From assembly GCA_963734965.1 (NCBI GenBank), contig CAVTJK010000004.1:2478917-2542916 (forward strand): a stretch of 64,000 nucleotides of DNA, written 5' to 3'. The position numbers and the translations under genes are program-made. The notes under the pieces are model-generated. The model searched no databases, was not told the origin of the DNA, and worked only from the letters and a program-made list of their open reading frames with translations. The stretch comes from UBA4742 sp963734965 (GTDB taxonomy: Bacteria; Actinomycetota; Acidimicrobiia; Acidimicrobiales; Acidimicrobilacustridaceae). How positions within the stretch are numbered: the stretch's first letter is position 1; every line of letters starts with the position of its first letter. Of this stretch, positions 7,401-17,300 are shown in pieces.

Positions 7401-10241
7401 CTACCAGATGTGGTGGGTGCCGAGCAGCTCGCCGGTGTCGTGGTCGGTGCCGGGCCGGGCCATGTGGAACCCCTGGGCGCGGTCACAGCCCAGCTCGCGC
7501 AGGCGGGCCAGCTGGCCGGCCGTCTCGACGCCTTCGGCCACCGCGCTCAGGCCGAGCGTGTGGGCGAGGGTGATGATGGCGGTGACGATGGCTGAGTCGC
7601 CGTTGTCCTCGTCGAGCTCCTCGATGAACGAGCGGTCGACCTTCAAGATGTCGACTGGGAACCGGCGCAGGTAGCTGAGCGACGAGTAGCCGGTCCCGAA
7701 GTCGTCGACGACGAGCTTCACGCCCAGCGAGTGGAGCTGCGACAGCGTCTCCTGGGACATGTCCACGTCGTCCATCAGCACGCTCTCGGTGATCTCGAGC
7801 TCGACCAGCCCCGGGTCGATGCCCGTCTCGGCCAGGACCGACGAGACGTCGCTCACCAGGTTGGTGTGGCCGAGCTGGCGCCCCGACAGGTTCACCGACA
7901 CGCGCAGCGGGGGCAGCTGGGGTACCGACGCCTGCCACCGCTGCACCTGGCGGCACGCCTGGTCGAGCACCCACGCGCCGATGGGGACGATCAGTCCGGT
8001 CTCCTCGGCGACGGTGATGAAGTCGTCGGGGTTGAGCAGCCCGCGCTCGGGATGCTCCCACCGCAGCAGCGCCTCGATGCCGTCGATGGCGCCCGTCGTC
8101 AGCTCGATGATGGGTTGGTAGTAGACGCGCAGCTCGTGGCGTTCGAGGGCACGGCGCAGCGCCGTCTCGATGTCGAGTCGATCGACGGCGCTGGCGCGCA
8201 TGGCGTTGTCGAACAGCTCCCAGCGGGCGCGGCCTCGATCCTTGGCGCGGTACATCGCGGCGTCGGCATCACGGATGAGCGTCTCGGGATCGACGTCCAC
8301 GTCGTCAGGGCAGGCGATCCCGATGCTCACACCGACGAACACCTCGGTCTCGTCGACGATGAAGCGCCCGCTGATGGCGCGGTCGACGCGCTCGGCCACG
8401 GCGACGGCGTCGGCCTGGTCGAGCACGTCTTCGCAGAGCACGACGAACTCGTCGCCACCGAAGCGCGCCACGGTGTCGCCCGGACGCAGGGCCAGGGCCA
8501 GGCGATCGCTGATGGCGATCAGCAGGTGATCACCCAGGCTGTGGCCCAGGCTGTCGTTGACGACCTTGAAGTGGTCGAGGTCGAGGAACAGCACCGCGAC
8601 GCGGCGGCCGTGCCGGCGGGCCCGGGCCAGCGCGCCGTCGAGCCGGTCGATCAGCAGGGCCCGGTTGGGCAGGCCGGTCAGGGGATCGTGGGTGGCCTGG
8701 TGGGCCAGGCGGTGCTCGAAGGCCTTGCGCTCGCTGAGATCGTGCATGACCGACGAGTAGTAGACGTGCTCGTCCTCGGGATCGGTGTGGCGCAGGAGCT
8801 GGGCCCACACGGGCATCACCCCACCTTCGTGGCGCACGAGCGACAGCTCGCCGGACCAGCTGCCCTCGGTCTCGACGATCGGGATGATCTCGCTGGTGAG
8901 GCGCTCGAGCACGGCGGCCGGGACGACCTCGGCCACGTGCGGGACGTTCGCGTCGGCCGCGACCCCGACGAAGCGCTTGGCCGCGGCGTTGAGGTAGAGC
9001 AGGTTGCCGTCGGTGTCGGTGATCGCGATGAGATCGGCCGTGGCCTCGAAGATCTCGATCAGCCGACTCATCTCGCGCTGGGACTGCTTGCGGTCCGTGA
9101 TGTCCTCGATGGCGCCGATTGCGCCGGACGGCCCTTCGTCGTCGAACAACATGGCCGTGCGCAGCGACACCCAACGCACCTCGCCGTCCCGACGCCGCAC
9201 GCGGAACTCGGTGGTCATCCCGCGTGGGTTGAGCGTGTTCACGTGGCGGACCGGGTCGAAGAGCCACAGGTCGTCGGGGTGGATGATCTGGCGCCAGCCG
9301 TAGCCCAAGGCGTCGTCGAGCGACAAGCCGGTGATCTCGGTCCACCGCTCGTTGACGTAGACGCACGAGCCCAACGCGTCGCGCTGATAGATGCCGGTCG
9401 GCGACGACTCGGCCAGCGAGCGGAAGAGCCGTTCGCTCGACCGCAGGGCCTCGAGGGCGTCCTGACGCCACTGGACGTCGCGAAGGTTGATGGTGATGTC
9501 GACGATGCGGCCGTCGGGGTCGACGACGGGCGCGCCGGCCACCTCGATGGCCTGCCAGCTGCCGTCGGCGCGGAGGAGTCGCAGCGTCACCGGGTCGACC
9601 TGGTTGACGTCGTCGAACGCGCTGGCCAGGCGCTCGACGGCCAGATCGACGTCGTCGGGATGCACGAAGTCGAAGGCCGAGCGATCGATCATCTGATCGG
9701 GCGTGTAGCCCAGCATCTCCTCGACCACGGCCGACATCCACGTCACCGTGCCGTCGACCGTCAGCGAACCGATGACGTCGGGACTCGAGCGCAACAGGTG
9801 CTCGAAGCGCGTCTCGGCCTCGAACGCGGTCGCCTGGCCGGTGCGATCGGTGATGTCGGTGAAGCCGACGGCCACTCCCCCGAGAGCCGGATCATCGATG
9901 CGGTTGACGGCGACGATCTCGAACCAGCGGTAGGTGCCGTCACCGTGCACGGCGCGGGCCTGCCACGTGACCTGCGAGCCGGGCGTCTTCAACAGCTCGC
10001 CCCAACGCTCGCGCGCCCAGGCGCGGTCGGCGACGTGAAGGCGGTCGATCGGGTCCTGAGAGGCGTACTCCTCGGGCGTGAACCCCATCACCTTCTCGAC
10101 CGACGGGGCCACGTAGAGGACCCCACCCCCGTCGTCGAGCAGGGCATGGCACTCGGCCGTCGCGCATGCGATCAACGCGCCGTCGCGCTCCCGATCAGCA
10201 TCGCTACCGCGGTCGGGCGCGGCCGGCTCCATCTGTCTCAT
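7401..10241 (-). CDS. Multi-PAS GGDEF-EAL cyclic-di-GMP turnover protein
   Basis: About 946 residues from the ATG at 10241 (MRQMEPAAPD). Four PAS-type sensor domains occupy roughly the first 510 residues; repeated HPDD and 'DITDR' PAC motifs mark their ends. A GGDEF diguanylate cyclase domain (intact FGGDEFV) and an EAL phosphodiesterase domain (EALLRW, DDFGTGYSSL) follow. No membrane segment is seen, so it is likely a cytosolic sensor. Both catalytic motifs are intact, so net direction cannot be predicted. The frame extends to 10385 inside xseB, but the extra residues are low-complexity, so the internal ATG was chosen although no clear ribosome site precedes it. Confidence 0.9.
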   Translation of the reverse strand: MRQMEPAAPDRGSDADRERDGALIACATAECHALLDDGGGVLYVAPSVEKVMGFTPEEYASQDPIDRLHVADRAWARERWGELLKTPGSQVTWQARAVHGDGTYRWFEIVAVNRIDDPALGGVAVGFTDITDRTGQATAFEAETRFEHLLRSSPDVIGSLTVDGTVTWMSAVVEEMLGYTPDQMIDRSAFDFVHPDDVDLAVERLASAFDDVNQVDPVTLRLLRADGSWQAIEVAGAPVVDPDGRIVDITINLRDVQWRQDALEALRSSERLFRSLAESSPTGIYQRDALGSCVYVNERWTEITGLSLDDALGYGWRQIIHPDDLWLFDPVRHVNTLNPRGMTTEFRVRRRDGEVRWVSLRTAMLFDDEGPSGAIGAIEDITDRKQSQREMSRLIEIFEATADLIAITDTDGNLLYLNAAAKRFVGVAADANVPHVAEVVPAAVLERLTSEIIPIVETEGSWSGELSLVRHEGGVMPVWAQLLRHTDPEDEHVYYSSVMHDLSERKAFEHRLAHQATHDPLTGLPNRALLIDRLDGALARARRHGRRVAVLFLDLDHFKVVNDSLGHSLGDHLLIAISDRLALALRPGDTVARFGGDEFVVLCEDVLDQADAVAVAERVDRAISGRFIVDETEVFVGVSIGIACPDDVDVDPETLIRDADAAMYRAKDRGRARWELFDNAMRASAVDRLDIETALRRALERHELRVYYQPIIELTTGAIDGIEALLRWEHPERGLLNPDDFITVAEETGLIVPIGAWVLDQACRQVQRWQASVPQLPPLRVSVNLSGRQLGHTNLVSDVSSVLAETGIDPGLVELEITESVLMDDVDMSQETLSQLHSLGVKLVVDDFGTGYSSLSYLRRFPVDILKVDRSFIEELDEDNGDSAIVTAIITLAHTLGLSAVAEGVETAGQLARLRELGCDRAQGFHMARPGTDHDTGELLGTHHIW

Positions 10242-10281
10242 GGTATGTACGTCGGAACGGCCGGCCACGTTCTGAGCTTCG

Positions 10282-10599
10282 TCATTCACCTCGTTCGGCA
10301 CCTGGACGTCCTGCGCTGGCCTCGGCCCTGATCTCGCCGTCGGACGCGGTCCCGGACGACGCCTCCGGGGGGCTCGAGAGATCACCGTCGAGCTCGGCCA
10401 CGATCCGGGTCACCTCGAGCCGGGCCTCCTCGACGCGGCCCCGGCACAGCTCGACCAGGGTGGCGGCTCGCTTGACGCGCTCGGCCAGCCGGTCGATGTC
10501 GACCTCGCCGTCCTCGAGCTCGTCGAGTATGGCCTCGAGCTCGGCCATCGCCTCGGCGTAGCCGGGTTGTCCCGTGTCGTGGTCCACGTCATCGCTCAT
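10282..10599 (-). CDS. xseB: Exodeoxyribonuclease VII small subunit
   Basis: 105 residues. The core (about residues 10-70, AMAELEAILDELEDGEVDIDRLAERVKRAATLVELC in segments) is the typical XseB two-helix coiled domain, which assembles with the large subunit into the single-strand DNA exonuclease. A variable acidic tail follows. The ATG at 10599 (MSDDVDHDTG) lies 16 bases after the xseA stop, the normal xseA-xseB arrangement. Upstream residues of the longer open frame overlap xseA and were discarded. Confidence 0.9.
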   Translation of the reverse strand: MSDDVDHDTGQPGYAEAMAELEAILDELEDGEVDIDRLAERVKRAATLVELCRGRVEEARLEVTRIVAELDGDLSSPPEASSGTASDGEIRAEASAGRPGAERGE

Positions 10600-10615
10600 C
10601 GTCGGGTTCCACCCA

Positions 10616-11915
10616 TCATGCTGGGTCGGCCTCGGCCGAGGGGGGAGGCTCGACGACCTGGCTGTGCGCCTGACCACCGGCCAGCGTGGTGACGAGCACG
10701 GTGCCGACCGACACCTGTGCCGGATCGCGGACCAGGCGACCGTCGGCCGTGCGCGTGATCGACCAGCCTCGGGCCAACGTGGCGGCCGGGTCAAGAGCGG
10801 CCACGCGTGCTTCGAGCGAGGCCAGGCGGAGGCGTTGGGGCTCGAAGGCTCGGGGTGCGGCCCGGACCAGTCGGCGACGCCGGTCGTCGAGGCGTCGCCC
10901 GGCTACCGCGACCGCAGCCCCGCCCGCCCGGGCCGCGGCCACCTCGCGGCGGTCGACCCGGGCCCGCTCGGTGTCGAGCGCGTCGACGGCCCGACGGGAC
11001 ACGTCGCGCCACATCCACTCGATCCGCTGATGGAACTCCTCGGCCAACCCGACCAGATGGGCGGCGCAGGCGGTGGGCGTCTTGCAGGCCACCTGCGCCA
11101 CCTGGTCGGCCACGCTGGTGTCGATCTCGTGACCGATGCCGGTCAGCACCGGCACACCGGCGGCGGCGATGGCCCTGGCCAGCAGCTCGCTGTCGAAGGC
11201 GGCCAGATCGGTCCGTGATCCCCCGCCCCGCACGATGGCGACGACGTCGACCCCCGCGGCCGTCACCTGGGTCATGGCCCGTGCCACCGACCGGTCGGCC
11301 CCGCGGCCCTGCACCCGGGCGTCGGCGACGACCACCGAGAAGGCGAGTCCGCTGGTACCCAGCTCGTGCAGGAAGTCGGCCTCGGCCGCACTCCCCGCAC
11401 TGGTCACCAGACCGATGCGTTGGGGTCGCGGCGGAAGGGGACGGTCGGCGTTGCGTCGGAGCAGGCCCTCGCTGGCCAACGCCAGGAGGATCCGCTCGCG
11501 CTCGCTGGCCAGGCGGCCGAGCGTGTACTCGGGATCGATCGCCGTCATCTTGAGCTGCAGCTGACCTTGCGGTCCGTAGACGCCGAGCCGACCGCGGATG
11601 CGGATCTCGACGCCGTCGGTCATGCGCACGCCTCGGACCCGCTTGAGCGTGGCGTTGACCCCGACCTTGTCCGACGCGAACAGGGTGACGGCCAGGCGCG
11701 GCGACGGGTGGGGCTCCCGTCGGGCCAGGTTCGATCAGGTGGAAGTAGACGTGACCTGAGGCGGGCCGGCTCAGCGAGCTGATCTCGCCCCGGATCCACA
11801 CCTCGTCGGGGAAGCACACGTCGAGCGCGATCTGCACGGCCGCCGTGAGCTCGCTGACCCGCAGGGTCGGCTCCTGCTCGACCGTCGGTCCGATCGGAAG
11901 TCGGGGCTCGTCCAC
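10616..11915 (-). CDS. xseA: Exodeoxyribonuclease VII large subunit, interrupted by one frameshift
   Basis: Large subunit of exonuclease VII, which degrades single-stranded DNA. The N-terminal OB-fold (LRVSELTAAVQIALD, VWIRGEISSLSRPASGHVYFHL) is read from a GTG at 11915. The rest (LAVTLFASDKVGVNATLKRV, then the nuclease domain with RIGLVTSAGSAAEADFL, VRGGGSRTDL and GIGHEIDTS) is in a different frame. Removing one base from the G/C run at about 11698-11703 joins the halves into a normal protein of about 430 residues. The remaining sequence is fully conserved, so a sequencing or assembly insertion is more likely than a true pseudogene. xseB follows 16 bases downstream. Confidence 0.85.
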
Positions 11916-12342
11916 CCGGGCGACCGTAGCGGGCACCGGTGCCGTCCCGGTGGGTCTGCGGACGGGCGCGACCTCGTCGGGCTCGGGCGACCCCGTTCGG
12001 CCCGGCGGGGTCGGCGCTGCGCGCGCTCCGCGGTGGTCCGGGCCGTCCACGCGACCGACGGCCACGGTCCGCTGACGCCCGGCCGGGCGACGCGCGCCCA
12101 GGCATCGCCGGGCGGGCGGGCTCGGGGCGCCACAATGGAACCGACCACCGTGCCCTTTTTCACCTCCGCCTGACCGGTGCACAGAGTGGCCGTCCTCTAC
12201 GATCCGCCAGCCCGCTCCCGCCCTCCCTCGCCTGACCTCGGAGCCCACGATCAACGAGCTGTCGCAATTCGCGGTCGATCCTCCGACGGAGGGTGTCCAT
12301 CAGCATCCTTCCGAGGAGCAGATCCACGGGCTCTGCGCTCTG
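11916..12342. other. Divergent intergenic region between xseA and the second GGDEF-EAL gene
   Basis: About 427 bases with no supported gene. A minus-strand open frame beginning GTG at 12163 (MKKGTVVGSIVAP) looks start-like but degenerates into Arg/Pro-rich shadow and overlaps xseA in another frame. Promoters for both divergent genes should lie here. The plus-strand frame of the downstream protein stays open for about 60 codons before its first ATG, so a non-ATG upstream start for that gene is possible. Confidence 0.4.
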
Positions 12343-14901
12343 ATGGATCAGTCCTCCGACGCCCTGATGCTGAGCGCCACCGTGTCGGCCAACCCCGTCC
12401 CACGCGTCTGCTTCGTCAACGAGGCCTTCACGCGACTGCTGGGCTACGGCCTGGACGACATGCTCGGCCGCTCCCCGAGCGTCCTGGTCGGGACCGAGAC
12501 CGATCTGGCCATCATGCGGCGCGTCGAGACTGGCCTCCGCGAGTGCGAGGTCGTCACGGTGGACGTCGTCCTGCACGATCGCGACGGGAAGCCGGTAGCC
12601 GTCGAGGCGACCTACGACGTGCTCCAAGCCGAGAGCGGGACGAGTTGGCTGCTGGCCAGCTTCCGCGCGGGCATCGACACCGACGACGCCGCGGCCGCCC
12701 TCCGTCGCAGTGAGCTCTGGGCCGAGGCACTGGTGCAGGGCAGCTCGGACCTGGTGATGGTGGCCGATGACGAAGGGGTCATCCGCTACGCCAGTCCCGC
12801 GCTGCGAGAGGTGCTCGGCTATGACGTCGATCAGTTCGTGGCGCGACCGTTCATCGATCTGATCCATCCCGATGATGCGGTGCGCACCCCTGGGGTCTTC
12901 GACAAGCGCCCCGTGACGCGCGGCGGACGCAGCCACGAGTACCGGGTGGCGCACCGCGACGGATCGTGGCGCGTTGCCAGCCTGCGCGTGGCCGATCGAC
13001 GCAACGACCCCGCGGTCCGCGGCTACGTCGTGAACCTGCGCGATGTGTCGGACCGCCGCCGGGCCGAGGACCTGCTGGCCGAACAGGCCGGGCTGCTCGA
13101 GGCCATCGCCAAGGGGGCGCCACTCGAGATCACGCTCGACAAGGTCGTCGAGATGCTCGAGCGGCGCATCGACGGCGTGCGGGCCATCATCGGACTGCTC
13201 GAGGCCGATGGGGTCATCCGCGCCCGGGCCGGTCTGACGCTCGATGCCGAGCTGATCCGCTTCTTCGACGACATGCCGGCCGACCGGGGGCCGGGCGTCG
13301 AGCTGCGCGACGGGGTGGGCGAGCTGTTCCAGTACGACCTGGTCGACGACCCGCGCCTCGGGAGCGCCGCCGAGCTGTTCGAGCGGCACGGTTTCGCCCT
13401 GGCCCGCGACGCGCGGCTGCGCGCGCCGAGATCGGGTGAGCTCGTCGGCGCCCTCACGTTGCTGCACCACGAGGCGGCCGAGCTCAGTCCCGCCGATCTC
13501 GATCTCGTCCAGCGCGCCGTCAACATGGCGTCCATCGCCGTCGAGCGCCATCGCTTCGAGACCGAGCTCGAATACCAGGCGCTCTATGACCCGCTGACCG
13601 ATCTGCCCAACCGATCGCTGCTGCGTCACCGCATCCAGGAGGCGCTCGACCAGATCGCCACTGGTGACGGCGACGGCGACGATGGTGGCGCAGGGGGGGT
13701 CGCGGTGCTGTTCCTCGACCTCGATCGGTTCAAGGTGGTCAACGACGCCGAGGGCCACGCCATGGGTGACCTCGTGCTGAAGCAGGTCGCGACCCGTCTG
13801 GCCGCGCAGCTGCGCAGCGGCGAGACCCTGGGCCGCTTCGGCGGCGACGAGTTCATGGTGGTGTCGGTCGGACAGCGCGACGAGGACGCCGCCATCAAGG
13901 TCGCGGCTCGCTTCGCCGAGCAGCTCCGCGAGCCGCTGGTGCTGCCCGAGGGCGAGGAGGTGTTCGTCGCCGCCAGCATCGGGATCGCGTTCTGCACCGA
14001 CCCGAAGGTGTCGGCGGAGTCGCTCATCCGCGACGCGGACGTGGCCATGTACCGCGCCAAGGACCAAGGTCGCAACCAGTGGGTCGTGTTCCAGCCCAAC
14101 CTCGACCAGCGCGCCGTCGAACGCCTCGCTCACGAGCGGGCCCTGCGCTCGGCCATCGACGGTCACCAGTTCGAGCTCTACTACCAGCCCCTCGTCCAGC
14201 TGGGCGACGGCGCCATGACCCAGGTCGAAGCGCTCATTCGCTGGAACCGTCCCGGTCACGGGTTGGTCATGCCCGAGAGCTTCATCCCGATCGCCGAGGA
14301 GACCGGGCTGATCGTGCCCATCGGTCTGTGGGTGCTCAGCGAAGCCGTCATCCACACCGCGGCGTGGCCGACGCTCCCGAACGGTGAGCCGATCAAGGTC
14401 GCCATCAACCTGTCGGCCCGTCAGCTCGCCGATCCCGAGCTGGTCGAGGTGGTCGCCGACGTGCTCGATCTCACCGGCCTCGACCCGGCCCGGGTGTGCT
14501 TCGAGGTGACCGAGAGCGCGCTCGTCCAGGACGTCGATCATGCCGTGGCCGCCCTCAACCGACTCCGAGGCCTGGGTGTGCGGATCGCGATCGACGACTT
14601 CGGCACCGGCTACGCGACCCTCGACTACATCCGCCACTTCTCGATGGCCGACTACCTGAAGATCGATCAGGCCTTCGTCGAGGGCGTCGATCGTCCCGGT
14701 TCGCAGGAGGCGGCCATCGTGTCGGCCGCCGTCGCCTTGGCCAAGTCACTGGGCTTCACCGTGGTGGCCGAGGGGGTCGAGACCCTCTTCCAGATGGAAG
14801 CGCTGCGAGAGCTCGACTGCGATCTGGCCCAAGGCTTCCTGTTCAGCCGCCCCCTGCCCCACGCCGACGCCATCGAGCTCCTCGCGTCGCGAGAGGTCTG
14901 A
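12343..14901 (+). CDS. PAS-PAS-GAF-GGDEF-EAL cyclic-di-GMP turnover protein
   Basis: 852 residues. Two PAS domains (about 1-110 and 120-235, each ending in a PAC-like segment such as VVNLRDVSDRR), a GAF-like domain (about 250-395), GGDEF (motif GGDEF at 500-504) and EAL (EALIRW from residue 629; DDFGTGYATL) follow in order. Both catalytic motifs are intact. The ATG at 12343 begins exactly at the first PAS domain, but the ribosome-site-like GAGGAG is about 28 bases upstream, so the true start may be slightly earlier. It shares domain logic with the GGDEF-EAL gene on the other side of xseAB, but uses a GAF domain instead of two further PAS domains. Confidence 0.9.
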   Translation: MDQSSDALMLSATVSANPVPRVCFVNEAFTRLLGYGLDDMLGRSPSVLVGTETDLAIMRRVETGLRECEVVTVDVVLHDRDGKPVAVEATYDVLQAESGTSWLLASFRAGIDTDDAAAALRRSELWAEALVQGSSDLVMVADDEGVIRYASPALREVLGYDVDQFVARPFIDLIHPDDAVRTPGVFDKRPVTRGGRSHEYRVAHRDGSWRVASLRVADRRNDPAVRGYVVNLRDVSDRRRAEDLLAEQAGLLEAIAKGAPLEITLDKVVEMLERRIDGVRAIIGLLEADGVIRARAGLTLDAELIRFFDDMPADRGPGVELRDGVGELFQYDLVDDPRLGSAAELFERHGFALARDARLRAPRSGELVGALTLLHHEAAELSPADLDLVQRAVNMASIAVERHRFETELEYQALYDPLTDLPNRSLLRHRIQEALDQIATGDGDGDDGGAGGVAVLFLDLDRFKVVNDAEGHAMGDLVLKQVATRLAAQLRSGETLGRFGGDEFMVVSVGQRDEDAAIKVAARFAEQLREPLVLPEGEEVFVAASIGIAFCTDPKVSAESLIRDADVAMYRAKDQGRNQWVVFQPNLDQRAVERLAHERALRSAIDGHQFELYYQPLVQLGDGAMTQVEALIRWNRPGHGLVMPESFIPIAEETGLIVPIGLWVLSEAVIHTAAWPTLPNGEPIKVAINLSARQLADPELVEVVADVLDLTGLDPARVCFEVTESALVQDVDHAVAALNRLRGLGVRIAIDDFGTGYATLDYIRHFSMADYLKIDQAFVEGVDRPGSQEAAIVSAAVALAKSLGFTVVAEGVETLFQMEALRELDCDLAQGFLFSRPLPHADAIELLASREV

Positions 14902-14953
14902 AGCCCGACGGGAGCCACCGGGCGCGGGCTGCCGACCGGATTACGGTGGGCGG

Positions 14954-15838
14954 ATGCCAGGGGCGGGCTCGAACCGATCGATGGCCACGCTGGCCATCGG
15001 CGTGGTCATGATCCTGGTGGTCGCAGGCGCGACTCGCTGGCTGGGCACCGTCGACGTGGCCGGCGCGCCCGGCTCGTCGGCCGCGGCGCGGTTGGCGTCG
15101 GACCTCGTGCGGTTGGTGTTCATCCTGACGTGCGTGGCCGGCGCCATCTGGTGGGTCATCGCCGCCCTTGGGGGGTTCGCGCGGACGCCGGGCGCGGCGA
15201 CGGTGAGACGCTCGCCGCTCGAGCGGCTCCTCTCGATCCTGATCGTCGTGGCGATCCTGGGTCTGGCGTGGCTCGTCGCCCACCTCTTCATCCGCCCAGA
15301 GCACGCCGCGCCCCGATCCGTGCCCGGCGGTGCGCCCGGGACCACGACCAACCACCACACCGTGGCCGGCGGGAGCGCAACCGATTGGAGGCTGCTCTTG
15401 GCGTTGGTGGTGGTGGTCGGGGCGGTGGGTGCCTTGGCCATGCTGTGGTCGAGGGCGTCGTCGCGCCGAGCACCGGACCTGGCCGCGGCCGGTACGGGTC
15501 CAGCCGCCTCCGCTGGCGCCGCCCCGGCGTTGTTCGACGCCGGAGGGCCGGATCCGATGGCTGAGCCCGATCCGCGGCGGGCCGTTCTGGCCGCCTATCA
15601 ACGCCTGCTGACCGTCCTGGCGCGCCACGATCTCGGTCGGCATCGATCCGAGGCTCCCTTCGAGCACCTGAACCGGGTGCTGGGCCGATCGCCTGAGGTG
15701 CTCGCCCCCGCCCGGGCGCTGACCCGCACCTTCGAGGTGGCCCGGTTCAGCGATCACGAGATAACGCCGGCGACGAGGGACGAGGTGCTGGCCTCGTTGC
15801 GAGCCGCCGTCGGTGCCCTCGAGGGCCGGGTGCCGTGA
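14954..15838 (+). CDS. DUF4129-type membrane protein
   Basis: 294 residues with three to four transmembrane segments (about 12-30, 50-72, 92-110 and 142-165). A C-terminal soluble domain has the DUF4129 pattern (RRAVLAAYQRLLTVLARHDLGR, then PFEHLNRVL and SDHEITPATRDEVLASL). DUF4129 proteins sit with MoxR and DUF58 genes and are thought to act in envelope or transglutaminase-linked processes. It overlaps the next gene by four bases (GTGA). Start ATG at 14954. Function inferred from context only. Confidence 0.75.
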   Translation: MPGAGSNRSMATLAIGVVMILVVAGATRWLGTVDVAGAPGSSAAARLASDLVRLVFILTCVAGAIWWVIAALGGFARTPGAATVRRSPLERLLSILIVVAILGLAWLVAHLFIRPEHAAPRSVPGGAPGTTTNHHTVAGGSATDWRLLLALVVVVGAVGALAMLWSRASSRRAPDLAAAGTGPAASAGAAPALFDAGGPDPMAEPDPRRAVLAAYQRLLTVLARHDLGRHRSEAPFEHLNRVLGRSPEVLAPARALTRTFEVARFSDHEITPATRDEVLASLRAAVGALEGRVP

Positions 15839-16326
15839 GGGCCCGCTCGGCCTGGGGGCTGGCCGCCCTGGCGATGGTCCCGGCCACCTTCGCCGCCTTC
15901 GTCGGCGCAACGACGGTCGTCGTGACGGGGCTGGCGATCGTCGGACTGGTCTTGATCGTGTCTCGAGTCGGGCGCCGGATCTACGGCGAGCGCACCGACG
16001 CCCGCGCCCCGCGCCTGTTCGAGTCCGTGCTCGAGGGTCGCCCGGTCGAAGCGACGAAGGTGCCGCGCGACCTCGACCGGCTCGAGACCCTCGTCGCCGC
16101 CCGGAGCCGCACGGCCGGTGGCGTGCACTTCTGGGTGCGGCCGTTGATGCGCGACATCGCCGTCTTCCGGATCGCGTCCAACGGAGATGACCGAGAAGGA
16201 GCAGCCGTGCCCGAGCCGTTGTGGGGCCTCATCCGTCCAGACCGGCCTGAACCCGTCGATCGCGCCGGCCCTGGCCTGTCCATGCCCGAGCTGGGCCGAC
16301 TCGTGGACGAACTGGAGCAGCTGTGA
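15835..16326 (+). CDS. Uncharacterised membrane protein of the MoxR-DUF58 cluster
   Basis: 163 residues starting at a GTG that overlaps the DUF4129 stop. The first 50 residues contain two hydrophobic helices (about 6-24 and 27-45). The rest is soluble and charged with no motif I recognise. Its stop overlaps the MoxR start, so it is translated as part of the same unit (15.0-18.9 kb). It is a probable membrane accessory of the cluster. Confidence 0.7.
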   Translation: MRARSAWGLAALAMVPATFAAFVGATTVVVTGLAIVGLVLIVSRVGRRIYGERTDARAPRLFESVLEGRPVEATKVPRDLDRLETLVAARSRTAGGVHFWVRPLMRDIAVFRIASNGDDREGAAVPEPLWGLIRPDRPEPVDRAGPGLSMPELGRLVDELEQL

Positions 16327-17300
16327 CCCTGACCATCGACGAGGTGGGCGCTCGCGCCGGAGCCGTGCTCGACGCGGTCGAGCAGGTCGTGGTGGGCAAG
16401 CGCGACGTGCTCGAACAGGTCTTCATGGGGATGCTGTGCAACGGTCACGTCCTGATCGAGGACGTGCCCGGCGTGGCCAAGACGATGATCGCCCGCAGCA
16501 TGGCCCAGGCCACCGGGCTCGACTTCTCCCGCATCCAGTTCACGCCCGACATGCTCCCGTCGGACGTGACCGGATCGTCGGTCCTGCGACCCGACCGCAC
16601 CCTCGAGTTCCGACCAGGCCCGATCTTCGCCAACGTCGTCCTCGGCGACGAGATCAACCGCACGCCCCCCAAGACGCAGGCGGCGCTGCTCGAGGCGATG
16701 GCCGAGCGGCAGGTCACGATCGACGGCGAGACGCACGCCCTCGACCGGCCCTTCGTCGTGCTGGCCACGCAGAACCCCATCGACTACGAGGGCACCTACG
16801 CCCTGCCCGAGGCCCAGCTCGACCGCTTCCTCCTCCGGATCTCGGTGGGCTATCCGGGTCGGGCCGACGAGTGGGGCGTGCTCGACCGTCGCCGCCGGCG
16901 CGGCACCGACGATGTGACCGTGTCCCCCGTGACCGATCGGGCCGGTCTGGTCGCGATGCAGGACGCCATGGAGCAGGTCCAGGTGTCCGACGCCATCGGC
17001 TACTACATCGTCGACATCGTGGCGGCGACGCGCCGCCATCCCGGCGTCGAGCTGGGCGCCAGCCCGCGCGGATCGCTGGCCATGTTGGTGGCGTCGCGCG
17101 CTCGAGCGGCGTTGTCGGGACGCGACTTCGTCACGCCCGAGGACGTCAAAGCGGTCGCCCTGCCCGCGCTGTTCCATCGCCTCACGTTGCGACCCGAGCT
17201 CTGGGTGCAGGGGGCTCGGGTCGACCAGGTCGTGCAGGAGTGCCTCGACGGCGTTCCCGTCCCCGTGGACGATTCGGCCTCGTCCGGCGGACCGCGGTGA
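16323..17300 (+). CDS. MoxR-family AAA+ ATPase
   Basis: 325 residues. A Walker A variant VPGVAKT follows the typical GHVLIEDVPG lead (about 39-55), then FTPDMLPSDVTGSS, Walker B with sensor residues VLGDEINRTPPKTQAALLEAM, the ATQNPIDYEGTY sensor 1 segment and PEAQLDRF. A C-terminal lid domain (SPRGSLAML) ends the protein. MoxR ATPases act as chaperones for partner complexes, usually the DUF58 and VWA proteins encoded beside them. GTG start overlaps the previous stop; its own stop overlaps the DUF58 start (GTGA). Confidence 0.93.
   Translation: MTLTIDEVGARAGAVLDAVEQVVVGKRDVLEQVFMGMLCNGHVLIEDVPGVAKTMIARSMAQATGLDFSRIQFTPDMLPSDVTGSSVLRPDRTLEFRPGPIFANVVLGDEINRTPPKTQAALLEAMAERQVTIDGETHALDRPFVVLATQNPIDYEGTYALPEAQLDRFLLRISVGYPGRADEWGVLDRRRRRGTDDVTVSPVTDRAGLVAMQDAMEQVQVSDAIGYYIVDIVAATRRHPGVELGASPRGSLAMLVASRARAALSGRDFVTPEDVKAVALPALFHRLTLRPELWVQGARVDQVVQECLDGVPVPVDDSASSGGPR

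Noticed and set aside
7731..10331. Long plus-strand open frame (866 codons)
   Set aside because: Antisense shadow of the multi-PAS GGDEF-EAL gene, a product of high third-position GC.
12160..14637. Long minus-strand open frame (825 codons)
   Set aside because: It is a shadow of the GGDEF-EAL gene on the other strand; composition is biased to His, Asp, Gly and Arg and no motif is present.
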